Shown in pieces: positions 39,814 through 46,987 of a DNA stretch of 47,062 nt; positions within the stretch are counted from its first letter, which is position 1, and every line of letters begins with the position of its first letter. The DNA is from Streptomyces sp. CBMA29 (GTDB lineage: Bacteria > Actinomycetota > Actinomycetes > Streptomycetales > Streptomycetaceae), in the NCBI RefSeq assembly GCF_014596445.1, contig NZ_MECL01000217.1:1-47062 (forward strand), in the 5' to 3' direction. The position numbers were made by a program, and so were the translations under genes. Below the pieces are notes generated by a model. The model was not told the origin of the DNA, searched no databases, and saw nothing but the letters and a program-made list of their open reading frames with translations.

Positions 39814-40989
39814 CTTGGAGACGACTTCCTCGTTCCACCGCGCGGTCCAGGCGGCCATGTTCTTGCCGACGGTGTCCCAGTCGACGTCCACGAACTTCTG
39901 GTCGGGGCCGGCGGCGATGGCCGGGATGGCCTGGAGCTTCGGGGTCAGCTTCGAGGTGCTGGAGGCGGGGATCTCGACCGAGGTGTCCACCCAGCGCTGG
40001 TTCCACTTGGGCTGGAGCATCTCGTTGACGATGTCGTAGCAGACCTCGAGCTGGTCGTCGGAGGAACCGGAGTTGATGTTGACGCCGACCGGGTCGAAGA
40101 AGGCGCCCTCGGTGGGACGGCTGAAGCCCAGCGGCGCGCCCTGGGCGTGCCAGGCCGTCGAGGTGCCCAGGTAGTGCGAGGTCAGCGGGGCCTCGCTGGT
40201 GGAGAGCACGTTGAGGAACTGGGGGTTGGCCGTCACGATCGTGCGGATGTTCTTGGCGTGCTCGATCCACAGCGTGAAACCGGGGTCCATGTTGTCCCAG
40301 CCGCCGCCGTTGAGCTTGGCGGCCATGCCGATGGCCCACCAGGGGATGGTGAAGAAACAGAGCTTTCCGCGCTGGTCGGGCGACCACAGGTCCGTCCAGG
40401 ACGTGAAGCCCTTGGGATAGGTCTTGGTGTTGTAGACCAGACCCATCTGGTCGGCCCCGAACACCACACCGCAGTGGTCGCGCTCGACGAACTGGGCGTG
40501 CAGTTGTGAGGTGTTGGGGATCTTGCTGTAGTCCAGCTTGAGGTACATACCGGTGGCCTTGCCGGTGGCCGTCGCGCCGCCGTTGGAGAAGACCAGGTTG
40601 TTCAGGGGCTTGTGCGGGTTCGCCTGGTAGGCGGCGGTCTGCTTGGCGAGGTTGAGCGTGTCGTCGATCTTGATCTGTACGTTGGGGTGCTTGTCCTGGT
40701 ACTCCTTGGCGAACTCCCTGGGCATCAGGCCGAGATCGGCGCCCGCGAAGGGGGTCATGGTGATGGTGAGCTTCTTGCCCGCGCCCTTGCCCGCGCCCGA
40801 ACTCGCCGACGTACCGGGCTGCTTGTTCGAGGCGCAGGCGGCCAGGAACAGTCCGGCCGCCACCGCGCCGCCGCCGGTCAGCAGCGAGCGCCGCGACACC
40901 GGGGTACGGCCGGTGCCTTCCCCTGCGGGCGACGCGGCTCCGGCCGCCGCCGCCTTGTCCCCGTTCGATCTGCCCGTGTTGCTGTGCAT
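39808..40989 (-). CDS. Extracellular solute-binding lipoprotein (PotD/SBP_bac type), Tat-exported
   Basis: 393 aa from the ATG at 40989, behind GGGAGAG. The N-terminus has a twin-arginine motif (VSRRSLLTGGG, R33-R34) followed by a lipobox LAAC with C52, so it is probably a Tat-exported lipoprotein. The mature part fits the polyamine/iron-type periplasmic fold: KLTITMTPFAGADLGLMPREFAKEY, LVYNTKTYPKGFTSWTDLWSPDQRGKLCFFTIP and the C-terminal helix AAWTARWNEEVVSKI. WNQRWVDTSVEIPAS replaces the usual polyamine site residues, so the ligand need not be a polyamine. It lies 99 bases after the PotA-like gene and a hairpin sits between them. Confidence 0.88.
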   Translation of the reverse strand: MHSNTGRSNGDKAAAAGAASPAGEGTGRTPVSRRSLLTGGGAVAAGLFLAACASNKQPGTSASSGAGKGAGKKLTITMTPFAGADLGLMPREFAKEYQDKHPNVQIKIDDTLNLAKQTAAYQANPHKPLNNLVFSNGGATATGKATGMYLKLDYSKIPNTSQLHAQFVERDHCGVVFGADQMGLVYNTKTYPKGFTSWTDLWSPDQRGKLCFFTIPWWAIGMAAKLNGGGWDNMDPGFTLWIEHAKNIRTIVTANPQFLNVLSTSEAPLTSHYLGTSTAWHAQGAPLGFSRPTEGAFFDPVGVNINSGSSDDQLEVCYDIVNEMLQPKWNQRWVDTSVEIPASSTSKLTPKLQAIPAIAAGPDQKFVDVDWDTVGKNMAAWTARWNEEVVSKI

Positions 40990-41055
40990 GGTCTCTCCCT
41001 GGGTGGTCACAGCACTTGTGGTGGTGGGCCCGCGCTCGGCCAGGACTGTGGTGCG

Positions 41056-41075
41056 GACAGGCCCCGCGGCCTGTC
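41056..41075 (-). terminator. Hairpin between PotA-like and binding-protein genes
   Basis: GACAGGCC (41056-41063) pairs with GGCCTGTC (41068-41075) around four bases, 13 bases after the PotA-like stop. A partial terminator or mRNA-stabilising hairpin would let the ATPase and the binding protein be made at different levels. Confidence 0.45.
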
Positions 41076-41088
41076 GCGCGGAGGAGTC

Positions 41089-42177
41089 CTAGGCGCCGGC
41101 GCCGAGCATGACGGCGGCGTCGGACGGCCAGCCGATCTCGACCTCGTCCCCCGTGGCGATCCCCCGTGCGTCCTTGGCGGGGAGTTGTACGACCAGTTCC
41201 TGCCTGGAGTCGGCCACGGCCACCTGGAAGCGGATGCTCGCTCCCTGGAAGGTCAGGTCCGTGACGCGGGCCGTGAAGAGGTTGTCGAAGCCGCTGGTCA
41301 GCCGGGGCCGCATGGCGATGGCCTCAGGCCGGACCGACAGCGCCGTGCCGGGCCCCGGCGTGCGGCAGGTGAAGCCGTCCGCGCGCAGCACCCGGTCGTC
41401 GACCGCGCCGCGGATGATGTTGGTGTCGCCGAGGAACGTGGCGACGAATTCGGTGGCGGGGCGGTCGTAGAGCTCGTCGGGCCGGCCGACCTGCTCGACA
41501 CGGCCCTGGTTCATCAGGGCGATCCGGTCGGAGATGGTGAACGCCTCGGTCTGGTCGTGGGTGACGAAGACGAAGGTGGTCCCTGACTCCTGCTGGATCT
41601 GCTTCAGGGCGCGCTGCATCTGCACCCGCAGCCGCAGGTCCAGCGCGCCCAGGGGTTCGTCGAGCAGCAGCACGGCGGGCTTGTTGGCCAGGGCGCGGGC
41701 GATCGCCACCCGCTGCTGCTGGCCGCCGGACAACTGGGCGGGCTTGCGGTTGGCGTAACCCGCGAGGTCGACCAGGTCCAGCATGTCGCTGACGGTCGAC
41801 CGGATCTCCGCCCGTGACTGGCGGCGGATCTTCGGACCGAAGGCGATGTTTTCGGCCACGGTGAGGTGCGGGAAGAGCGCCAGTCTCTGGAAGATCAGGT
41901 TGGTCGGCCGCTTGTTGGGCGGCACTCCGGTCATGTCCTTGCCCGCGATGGCGACAGTGCCTTCCGTGGGCTGTTCGAGACCGGCGAGTATGCGCAGTGT
42001 GGTGGACTTGCCGCATCCCGACGGTCCCAGGAGCGAGAAGAACTCACCGCGCCTGACACCGAGGTTCATGCTGGTCACCGCGGTCTCGCCGCCGGGATAG
42101 GTCTTGCTGACATTGGTCAATCGGGCGTCGAGAGCCGACGGATCGTCCGGGTTCACAGCGTTCACCTGAACTTCCAT
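41089..42177 (-). CDS. ABC transporter ATP-binding protein (PotA/FbpC type) with TOBE domain
   Basis: 362 aa from the ATG at 42177. Walker A is GPSGCGKST, the Q-loop is IFQRLALFPHLTVAENI, the signature is LSGGQQQRVAIARALA, Walker B is AVLLLDEPLGALD and the H-loop is VFVTHDQTEAF. All are intact. The C-terminal TOBE-type domain (about 280-355) includes ALSVRPEAIAMRP. The Q-loop phrase differs from the common FQ(S/N)YALFPH by having RLA. It powers import together with the double permease and binding protein encoded downstream. It is the first gene of the train, preceded by a promoter with an 18-base spacer (42241-42212). Confidence 0.93.
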   Translation of the reverse strand: MEVQVNAVNPDDPSALDARLTNVSKTYPGGETAVTSMNLGVRRGEFFSLLGPSGCGKSTTLRILAGLEQPTEGTVAIAGKDMTGVPPNKRPTNLIFQRLALFPHLTVAENIAFGPKIRRQSRAEIRSTVSDMLDLVDLAGYANRKPAQLSGGQQQRVAIARALANKPAVLLLDEPLGALDLRLRVQMQRALKQIQQESGTTFVFVTHDQTEAFTISDRIALMNQGRVEQVGRPDELYDRPATEFVATFLGDTNIIRGAVDDRVLRADGFTCRTPGPGTALSVRPEAIAMRPRLTSGFDNLFTARVTDLTFQGASIRFQVAVADSRQELVVQLPAKDARGIATGDEVEIGWPSDAAVMLGAGA

Positions 42178-42478
42178 TCATTGGAACTTGGCTTCCACTG
42201 GGGTGAGCAGGACGCTAAGTGAGCGACAAGGGTGCGGTCAACGGTCGATCACGAAGTTCTTGAATCGGCGACGACGCACAGAGCACCGTTCAAGCCATCC
42301 GACCGGGCTCGCGAGCGGGCCGGGAACTCGTCGACCCGGCGCTCAACACCCGCCCGCCACCTGCGAGTTGACTCCCCCGGCGGCACCGGGCCGAGCCCGC
42401 GCGGAGCGCCGCCGCGGCGAGGAGAAAATTTCGTCCGATCCGCCCGGTAAAACCTGTGTTACGCGGACGGAAGGGACG
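42178..42478. other. Intergenic region upstream of the PotA-like gene
   Basis: 301 bases without a gene. It contains the promoter at 42212-42241 and an inverted repeat TTCCA/TGGAA (42172-42186) overlapping the start codon of the PotA-like gene. The remainder (42250-42478) holds the downstream region of the GntR/FCD gene and an AT-richer GAAAATTTC patch near 42422; I see no clear terminator or small gene there. Confidence 0.5.
42212..42241 (-). promoter_or_regulatory. Promoter of the PotA-led gene train
   Basis: On the minus strand, -35 TTGACC (42241-42236) and -10 TAGCGT (42217-42212, fits TANNNT) are separated by 18 bases. Predicted start near 42205 gives a leader of about 28 bases before the ATG at 42177. 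Confidence 0.5.
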
Positions 42479-43132
42479 TCAGCGCGCCGCCCAGAGCCCC
42501 CGGACATGCCCGATGTGCCGGTGCATCATCAGTTCGGCGCCCACCGCGTCGCCGTACTCCACGAAGTCCGTGAGCTGGTGGTGCTCCATCGCCGACTCGA
42601 CGAGGCTGCCGTCGGCGAGCAGCGGCGCGAGGCCCAGCAACCGGGTCCGGGCGCGCAGACCCGCGACGACGTTCACCAGGTGCTGGTTTCCGGTGTAGCC
42701 CAGCAGCGTGAGGTGGAAGATCCGGTCGGCCTCGACGTATCCGACCAGGTCACCGGCGCGCGCGGCGACGACGATGTGCTCGGCGAGCGTGCGCAGCAGG
42801 GGCAGGTCGGCGGCCGGGACCAGCGGGACGACGGCGCGTACGGCGGGCGGTTCGATCAGCAGACGGACCGCGGTGATCTGGTCCAGGTCCTGGTCGGAGA
42901 CCTCCGTGATCCGGAAGCCCTTGTTGGGCTGGGCCACCGCGAGCCCCTCCTTGACCAGGTCGAGCATGGCCTCCCGCACCGGGGTGGAGGACACGCCGAA
43001 GCGCGCCGCCAGACTGGGAGCGGAGTAGACCGCGCCCGGGATCAGGTCCCCGGAGACCACGGCGGCGCGCAGTTCGTTGCGCACCCGGTCCCGCTGCGTC
43101 TCCCGGCCGTCGGCGCTCTGCCCACCGCTCAC
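42479..43132 (-). CDS. GntR family regulator with FCD domain
   Basis: 217 aa from the GTG at 43132, behind AAGGGCGGGG. The winged helix is RVRNELRAAVVSGDLIPGAVYSAPSLAARFGVSSTPVREAMLDLVKEGLAVAQPNKGFRI, the FadR/VanR-type GntR pattern. The FCD effector domain (about 90-210) has the metal-binding His pattern in DRIFHLTLLGYTGN, MEHHQLTDFVEYGD and MMHRHIGHV. Regulators of this class bind carboxylic acids. It is divergent from the hydroxyproline-type operon, and a triple half-site (43240-43268) lies in the gap, so it likely controls that operon and itself. It is read toward the PotA-led train but separated from it by 301 bases. Confidence 0.92.
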   Translation of the reverse strand: MSGGQSADGRETQRDRVRNELRAAVVSGDLIPGAVYSAPSLAARFGVSSTPVREAMLDLVKEGLAVAQPNKGFRITEVSDQDLDQITAVRLLIEPPAVRAVVPLVPAADLPLLRTLAEHIVVAARAGDLVGYVEADRIFHLTLLGYTGNQHLVNVVAGLRARTRLLGLAPLLADGSLVESAMEHHQLTDFVEYGDAVGAELMMHRHIGHVRGLWAAR

Positions 43133-43239
43133 GTGCCCCGCCCTTCGGCTCTCCCGCGCCCCGCCGCCCGGCCGACGCATCGCCTGTCCGGGGTCAGGAT
43201 GACAGCCGGTCGGGGCGCGGGAGCGACGGGGCAGAGAGT

Positions 43240-43270
43240 CAATGAGGTTTCATTGTGTGACGCAATGATA
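43240..43270 (-). promoter_or_regulatory. Triple half-site operator (GntR/FCD type) overlapping a TATCAT -10 box
   Basis: CAATGA (43240-43245), TCATTG (43250-43255) and CAATGA (43263-43268) alternate in orientation, making two nested inverted repeats that share the middle half-site. The right-hand repeat, TCATTG-N7-CAATGA, extends with partial symmetry. A minus-strand TATCAT (43270-43265) overlaps it, so the site would cover the promoter of the GntR gene. Confidence 0.6.
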
Positions 43271-43348
43271 TCCACGGACCCGCGAGCCGGGTACGAAAAG
43301 GGCAAAGCCGCACGTCCATGTGCTGTTCGCCCGAAGATCCGTCGGGGT

Positions 43349-43379
43349 CTGGCATCAGTGCCATTGCACAGCTACTGTG
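43349..43379 (+). promoter_or_regulatory. Promoter of the hydroxyproline-type operon
   Basis: A -35 CTGGCA (43349-43354) and a -10 TACTGT (43373-43378) are 18 bases apart. A dyad CACAG-CTA-CTGTG (43367-43379) spans the -10 and could be a second regulator site. GGCA-TCAG-TGCC (43351-43362) is a further short inverted repeat. Confidence 0.45.
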
Positions 43380-43478
43380 ACAGCGCGGCGCCCGCGGTCC
43401 CGGCGGCCGGTCCGCGGCGCCCCCGTCGTCCTCGCACCGCCGAGGCGGCGCATCCGCCCTTCCCGTGAGGAGAACCGC

Positions 43479-44387
43479 ATGTCCGACACCCAGGCGCAAC
43501 CCTGGCACGGGGTCTACGTCGCCACCGCGCTCCCGTTCCGCCACGACGGTTCGGTCGACCTCGACGCGTACGGCGAGCACGTCCGGTTCCTGGCCGACGG
43601 CGGCTGCCGCGGCGTGTGCCCCAACGGTTCGCTCGGCGAGTACCAGACCCTCGGAATCGACGAGCGGACCCGGGTGATGCGGACCGCGATCGAGGCGGCC
43701 CCCGAGGGGTTCGGGGTGATGCCCGGTGTGGCCGCGTACGGGTCGCGGGAGGTCTGCGGGTGGATCGAGCGGGCGGCGGAGGCCGGCGCCGCCTCCGTCC
43801 TGCTGCTGCCGCCCAACTCCTACCGGGCCTCGCGCTCCGACGTCGTCGCCCACTACCGCGAGGCCGCGCGGGTCGGGCTGCCCGTGGTCGCGTACAACAA
43901 CCCCATCGACACCAAGGTCGACCTCACCCCCGACCTGCTCGCCGAACTGCACGCCGAGAATCTGATCGTGGCGGTCAAGGAGTTCAGCGGCGATCCGCGC
44001 CGCGGCTATCTGCTGGCCGAGTCGGCGCCGGGCCTGGACCTGATCGTCGGCGCCGACGACATGGTGCTTGAACTGGGGCTCGCGGGCGCGGTCGGCTGGA
44101 TCGCGGGCTACACCAACGCGTTCCCGGCCACCACCGTCGAGATGTTCCGTCTGATCACGTCGGACGACCCCGCCGACGTACCGGCCGGAATCGCCCTCTA
44201 CCGCTCGCTGCACGCGCTGCTGCGCTGGGACTCCAAGACGGAATTCGTCCAGGCCATCAAGCTGTCCATGGACGTGGCCGGACGGTACGGCGGCCCCTGC
44301 CGTCCGCCGCGCGGTCCGCTGCCCGACGATGTCGCCGCGCGGATCACCGAGCTGACGAAGGCCGCGGTGGCTGAGGGCTACCGATGA
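43479..44387 (+). CDS. DapA-family lyase/deaminase, probable 1-pyrroline-4-hydroxy-2-carboxylate deaminase
   Basis: 302 aa from the ATG at 43479, behind AGGAG. The class I-aldolase-like barrel has the Schiff-base lysine K167 in LIVAVKEFSGD and Y139 in VVAYNNP. The opening GVYVATALPFRHDGSVDLDAYGEHVRFLADGGCRGVCPNGSLGEYQTL is typical of the DHDPS family, with GSLGEY in place of the GTTGE of true DapA. Family members include dihydrodipicolinate synthase, N-acetylneuraminate lyase and the deaminase of hydroxyproline breakdown, which turns the pyrroline-4-hydroxy-2-carboxylate intermediate into 2-oxoglutarate semialdehyde. The last function is chosen because the next gene (4-base overlap) encodes a hydroxyproline-epimerase-type protein and a three-subunit dehydrogenase follows. 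Confidence 0.85.
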   Translation: MSDTQAQPWHGVYVATALPFRHDGSVDLDAYGEHVRFLADGGCRGVCPNGSLGEYQTLGIDERTRVMRTAIEAAPEGFGVMPGVAAYGSREVCGWIERAAEAGAASVLLLPPNSYRASRSDVVAHYREAARVGLPVVAYNNPIDTKVDLTPDLLAELHAENLIVAVKEFSGDPRRGYLLAESAPGLDLIVGADDMVLELGLAGAVGWIAGYTNAFPATTVEMFRLITSDDPADVPAGIALYRSLHALLRWDSKTEFVQAIKLSMDVAGRYGGPCRPPRGPLPDDVAARITELTKAAVAEGYR

Positions 44388-45385
44388 GGGCGCGGCGCGT
44401 CTTCCACGCCGTCGACTCCCACACCGAGGGCATGCCGACCCGAGTGATCACCGGCGGCGTGGGCGTCCTGCCGGGCAGCACCATGGCCGAGCGCCGTACG
44501 TGGTTCATGGCCAACAAGGACGACCTGCGCACCCTGCTGATGTACGAGCCGCGCGGGCACGCCGCGATGAGCGGTGCGATCCTCCAGCCCCCGACCCGGC
44601 CCGACGCCGACTGGGGTGTGCTGTTCATCGAGGTGTCCGGGGTACTGCCCATGTGCGGCCACGGCACCATCGGGGTGGCGACCGTGCTGGTCGAGACCGG
44701 CATGGTGGAGGTCCGCGAACCGGTCACCGTGATCCGGCTGGACACCCCGGCGGGGCTGGTCACCGTGGAGGTGGCGGTCGAGGACGGCGCCGCCAGGTCG
44801 GTGACGCTGCGCAATGTCGCCTCCTACGCGCACGCGCTGGACCGGACCGTCACCGTGCCCGGCCTCGGCGAGGTGGGCTACGACCTCGCCTTCGGCGGCA
44901 ACTTCTACGCCGTCGTCGACCTGGAGCGGATCGGCCTGCCCTTCGACCGGCAGGAGGGCGGACGGCTGCTGGAGGCGGGCCTGGCCGTCATGGCGGCGAT
45001 CAACGAGGCTGACGAGCCGGTCCATCCCGAGCGCCCTGACATCCGCGGCTGCCACCACGTCTATCTCACCGCGCCCGGCTCCACCGCCCGCCACTCCCGG
45101 CACGCCATGGCCATCCACCCCGGCTGGTTCGACCGCTCCCCGTGCGGTACGGGGACCAGCGCGCGGATGGCGCAGTTGCACGCCCGCGGGGAGCTTCCGC
45201 TGGACACCGACTTCGTGAACGAGTCGTTCATCGGCACCCGCTTCGTCGGCCGTCTGGTGGAGGAGACCGAGGTGGGCGGCGTCCCCGCGGTGGTACCGAC
45301 CGTCACCGGGCGGGCATGGATCACCGGTACCGCCCAGTACATGCTCGACCCCGACGACCCCTTTCCCGCGGGATTCCTCCTGTAG
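44384..45385 (+). CDS. 4-hydroxyproline 2-epimerase (proline racemase family)
   Basis: 333 aa, start overlapping the upstream stop as ATGA (44384-44387). Both catalytic cysteines of the racemase/epimerase group are present: C91 in PMCGHGTIG and C254 in SPCGTGTSARMA. The related trans-3-hydroxyproline dehydratases have Thr at the second position, so this should be an epimerase or racemase. FHAVDSHTEGMPTRVI and FVNESFIGTRFVGR are family-typical. Predicted reaction: interconversion of trans-4-hydroxy-L-proline and cis-4-hydroxy-D-proline, the entry step of hydroxyproline catabolism. Proline racemase is the alternative, but the DapA-like and dehydrogenase neighbours favour hydroxyproline. Confidence 0.9.
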   Translation: MRARRVFHAVDSHTEGMPTRVITGGVGVLPGSTMAERRTWFMANKDDLRTLLMYEPRGHAAMSGAILQPPTRPDADWGVLFIEVSGVLPMCGHGTIGVATVLVETGMVEVREPVTVIRLDTPAGLVTVEVAVEDGAARSVTLRNVASYAHALDRTVTVPGLGEVGYDLAFGGNFYAVVDLERIGLPFDRQEGGRLLEAGLAVMAAINEADEPVHPERPDIRGCHHVYLTAPGSTARHSRHAMAIHPGWFDRSPCGTGTSARMAQLHARGELPLDTDFVNESFIGTRFVGRLVEETEVGGVPAVVPTVTGRAWITGTAQYMLDPDDPFPAGFLL

Positions 45386-45465
45386 TTCCCTGCCTGGGGA
45401 CCCCGCGTCCACACCTGCCGGTAGACCCCACGCCCCACCCCTGACCTCCGACCGGGAAGGCCGCC

Positions 45466-46707
45466 ATGCGCACACCGCACCCGCCCGCGTCGCGAACGGC
45501 GCCGCGCCCGGCAACGGCGTCCGACACCGCGGACCTCGTCGTCATCGGCGCGGGCGTGATCGGGGCCGCCGCCGCGTACTTCGCGGCGCGCGCCGGTCTC
45601 GACGTCACGGTCCTGGACCGCGGTCCGCTGGCGGGCGGCACCTCCAGCGCGGGCGAGGGCAATCTGCTGGTCTCCGACAAGGAGCCAGGCCCCGAACTCG
45701 ATCTGGCCCTGCTCTCGCTGCGCGTGTGGCGTGAGGACCTCGCGGAGCACGCCGGCCTGTGGGAGTACGAACCGAAGGGCGGTCTGGTCGTGGCGGCCAC
45801 CGCGGAGGGTTCGGGGACCCTGGCCGCGCTCGTCCGGCATCAGCGCACCCTCGGCGTCGAGGCGGTCGAGGTGTCCGGCGACGAACTGCCCGGCTACGAA
45901 CCGCTGCTGTCACGGGCGCTGGTCTCCGGCGCGTTCTACCCGCAGGACGCCCAGGTGCAGCCCGTGCTCGTCGTCGCGCACCTGCTGCGCCTGGCCCGTG
46001 AGGCGGGCGCGCGGGTCAGGACCGGCACGGAGGTCACCGGTTTCCGCAAGGCCGGGGAACGGATCACCGGCGTCGACACCGACCGCGGTCCCGTGCACGC
46101 CCCGGCCGTGCTCAACGCGGCGGGACCGTGGGCGGGCGACGTGGCAGCGCTGGCCGGAGTACGGGTGCCGGTGCTCCCCCGGCGCGGCGCCGTCCTGGTC
46201 ACCCGGCCGCTCCCCCTCGTCATCCGGCACAAGGTCTACGCCGCCGAGTACGTCGCCGATGTGGCCAGCGGTGACGCCGCCCTCCAGACCTCGCCCGTGG
46301 TGGAGGGCACCCGCGCGGGCACCGTCCTGATCGGCTCCTCGCGCGAACGCGTCGGCTTCGACCGGCGACTCTCCCCCGGCGTCCCCGCGGCGCTGGCCCG
46401 CAAGGCCATCGCGCTCTTCCCGTTCCTGGCCTCGGTCCCGGCGCTGCGCTCCTACGTCGGCTTCCGCCCCTACTGCCCCGACCACGTGCCGGTGATCGGG
46501 CCCGACCCGCGGGCTCCGGGGCTGTGGCACGCCTGCGGGCACGAGGGCGCAGGGATCGGTCTGTCGGCGGGTACGGCCAGCCTGCTCGTCGGTGCGATGA
46601 CCGGTCAGGCCGTACCGCTGGACCTCGCGCCCTTCGCCCCGGAGCGCTTCGACACGAGCCCGCCCACCGAGGAACCGCAGGAGGAACCCCGTGCCCCCTC
46701 ACGCTGA
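45466..46707 (+). CDS. FAD-dependent oxidoreductase, probable D-hydroxyproline dehydrogenase beta subunit
   Basis: 413 aa from the ATG at 45466, behind GGGAAGG. The FAD motif is DLVVIGAGVIGAAAAYFAARAGLDVTVLD (GxGxxG, ending in the ribose-binding acidic residue). GGTSSAGEGNLLVSDKEPG and the C-terminal GFRPYCPDHVPVIGPDPRAPGLWHACGHEGAGIGLSAGTASL match DAO-family subunits of multi-component proline, hydroxyproline and cyanide-forming glycine dehydrogenases (HcnC/LhpB-like). The first 20 residues are a Pro/Arg/Ala extension. The next two genes supply a small [2Fe-2S] protein and a second FAD protein, completing a three-part enzyme that oxidises cis-4-hydroxy-D-proline and passes electrons to the respiratory chain. 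Confidence 0.87.
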   Translation: MRTPHPPASRTAPRPATASDTADLVVIGAGVIGAAAAYFAARAGLDVTVLDRGPLAGGTSSAGEGNLLVSDKEPGPELDLALLSLRVWREDLAEHAGLWEYEPKGGLVVAATAEGSGTLAALVRHQRTLGVEAVEVSGDELPGYEPLLSRALVSGAFYPQDAQVQPVLVVAHLLRLAREAGARVRTGTEVTGFRKAGERITGVDTDRGPVHAPAVLNAAGPWAGDVAALAGVRVPVLPRRGAVLVTRPLPLVIRHKVYAAEYVADVASGDAALQTSPVVEGTRAGTVLIGSSRERVGFDRRLSPGVPAALARKAIALFPFLASVPALRSYVGFRPYCPDHVPVIGPDPRAPGLWHACGHEGAGIGLSAGTASLLVGAMTGQAVPLDLAPFAPERFDTSPPTEEPQEEPRAPSR

Positions 46708-46987
46708 CGACCTCGCGGCGCCCTGCACCGTGTTCCTCGACGGCCGGCCGGTCCCGGCGCGCGAGGGCCGGAGCGTCGGCTCCGCCCTGATGGCGGCGGG
46801 CATCGTCGCCTGGCGGTCGACCCGGGTCGAGGGCCGACCGCGCGGCCTGTTCTGCGGGATCGGCGTCTGCTTCGACTGCCTGATCACCGTGGACGGCCAC
46901 CGCGACCAGCGCGCCTGCCAGGTGCCCGCGGCCGACGGTATGCGGCTGGAGACGACGCCTGCCACGTACGAAGGAGCCGACCGATGA
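46691..46987 (+). CDS. [2Fe-2S] ferredoxin-like subunit of the dehydrogenase
   Basis: 98 aa from a GTG at 46691, behind GGAGGAA, and overlapping the FAD-subunit gene by 17 bases. The plant-type [2Fe-2S] ligands are C55, C60 and C63 in CGIGVCFDC and C76 in RACQ. VFLDGRPVPAREGRSVGSALMAAGI is the usual opening of HcnA/LhpF-type small subunits. It would carry electrons between the two FAD subunits. Its stop overlaps the next start as ATGA (46984-46987). The length of about 100 residues is typical. Confidence 0.9.
   Translation: MPPHADDLAAPCTVFLDGRPVPAREGRSVGSALMAAGIVAWRSTRVEGRPRGLFCGIGVCFDCLITVDGHRDQRACQVPAADGMRLETTPATYEGADR

Larger units (their letters stand above)
43133..43478. other. Divergent control region between GntR/FCD gene and hydroxyproline operon
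   Basis: 346 bases without a gene. It holds a triple CAATGA half-site array over a likely minus-strand -10 (43240-43270), a plus-strand promoter (43349-43378) with a CACAG/CTGTG dyad across its -10, and the AGGAG ribosome site of the DapA-type gene. I see nothing else in the rest. Confidence 0.6.
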
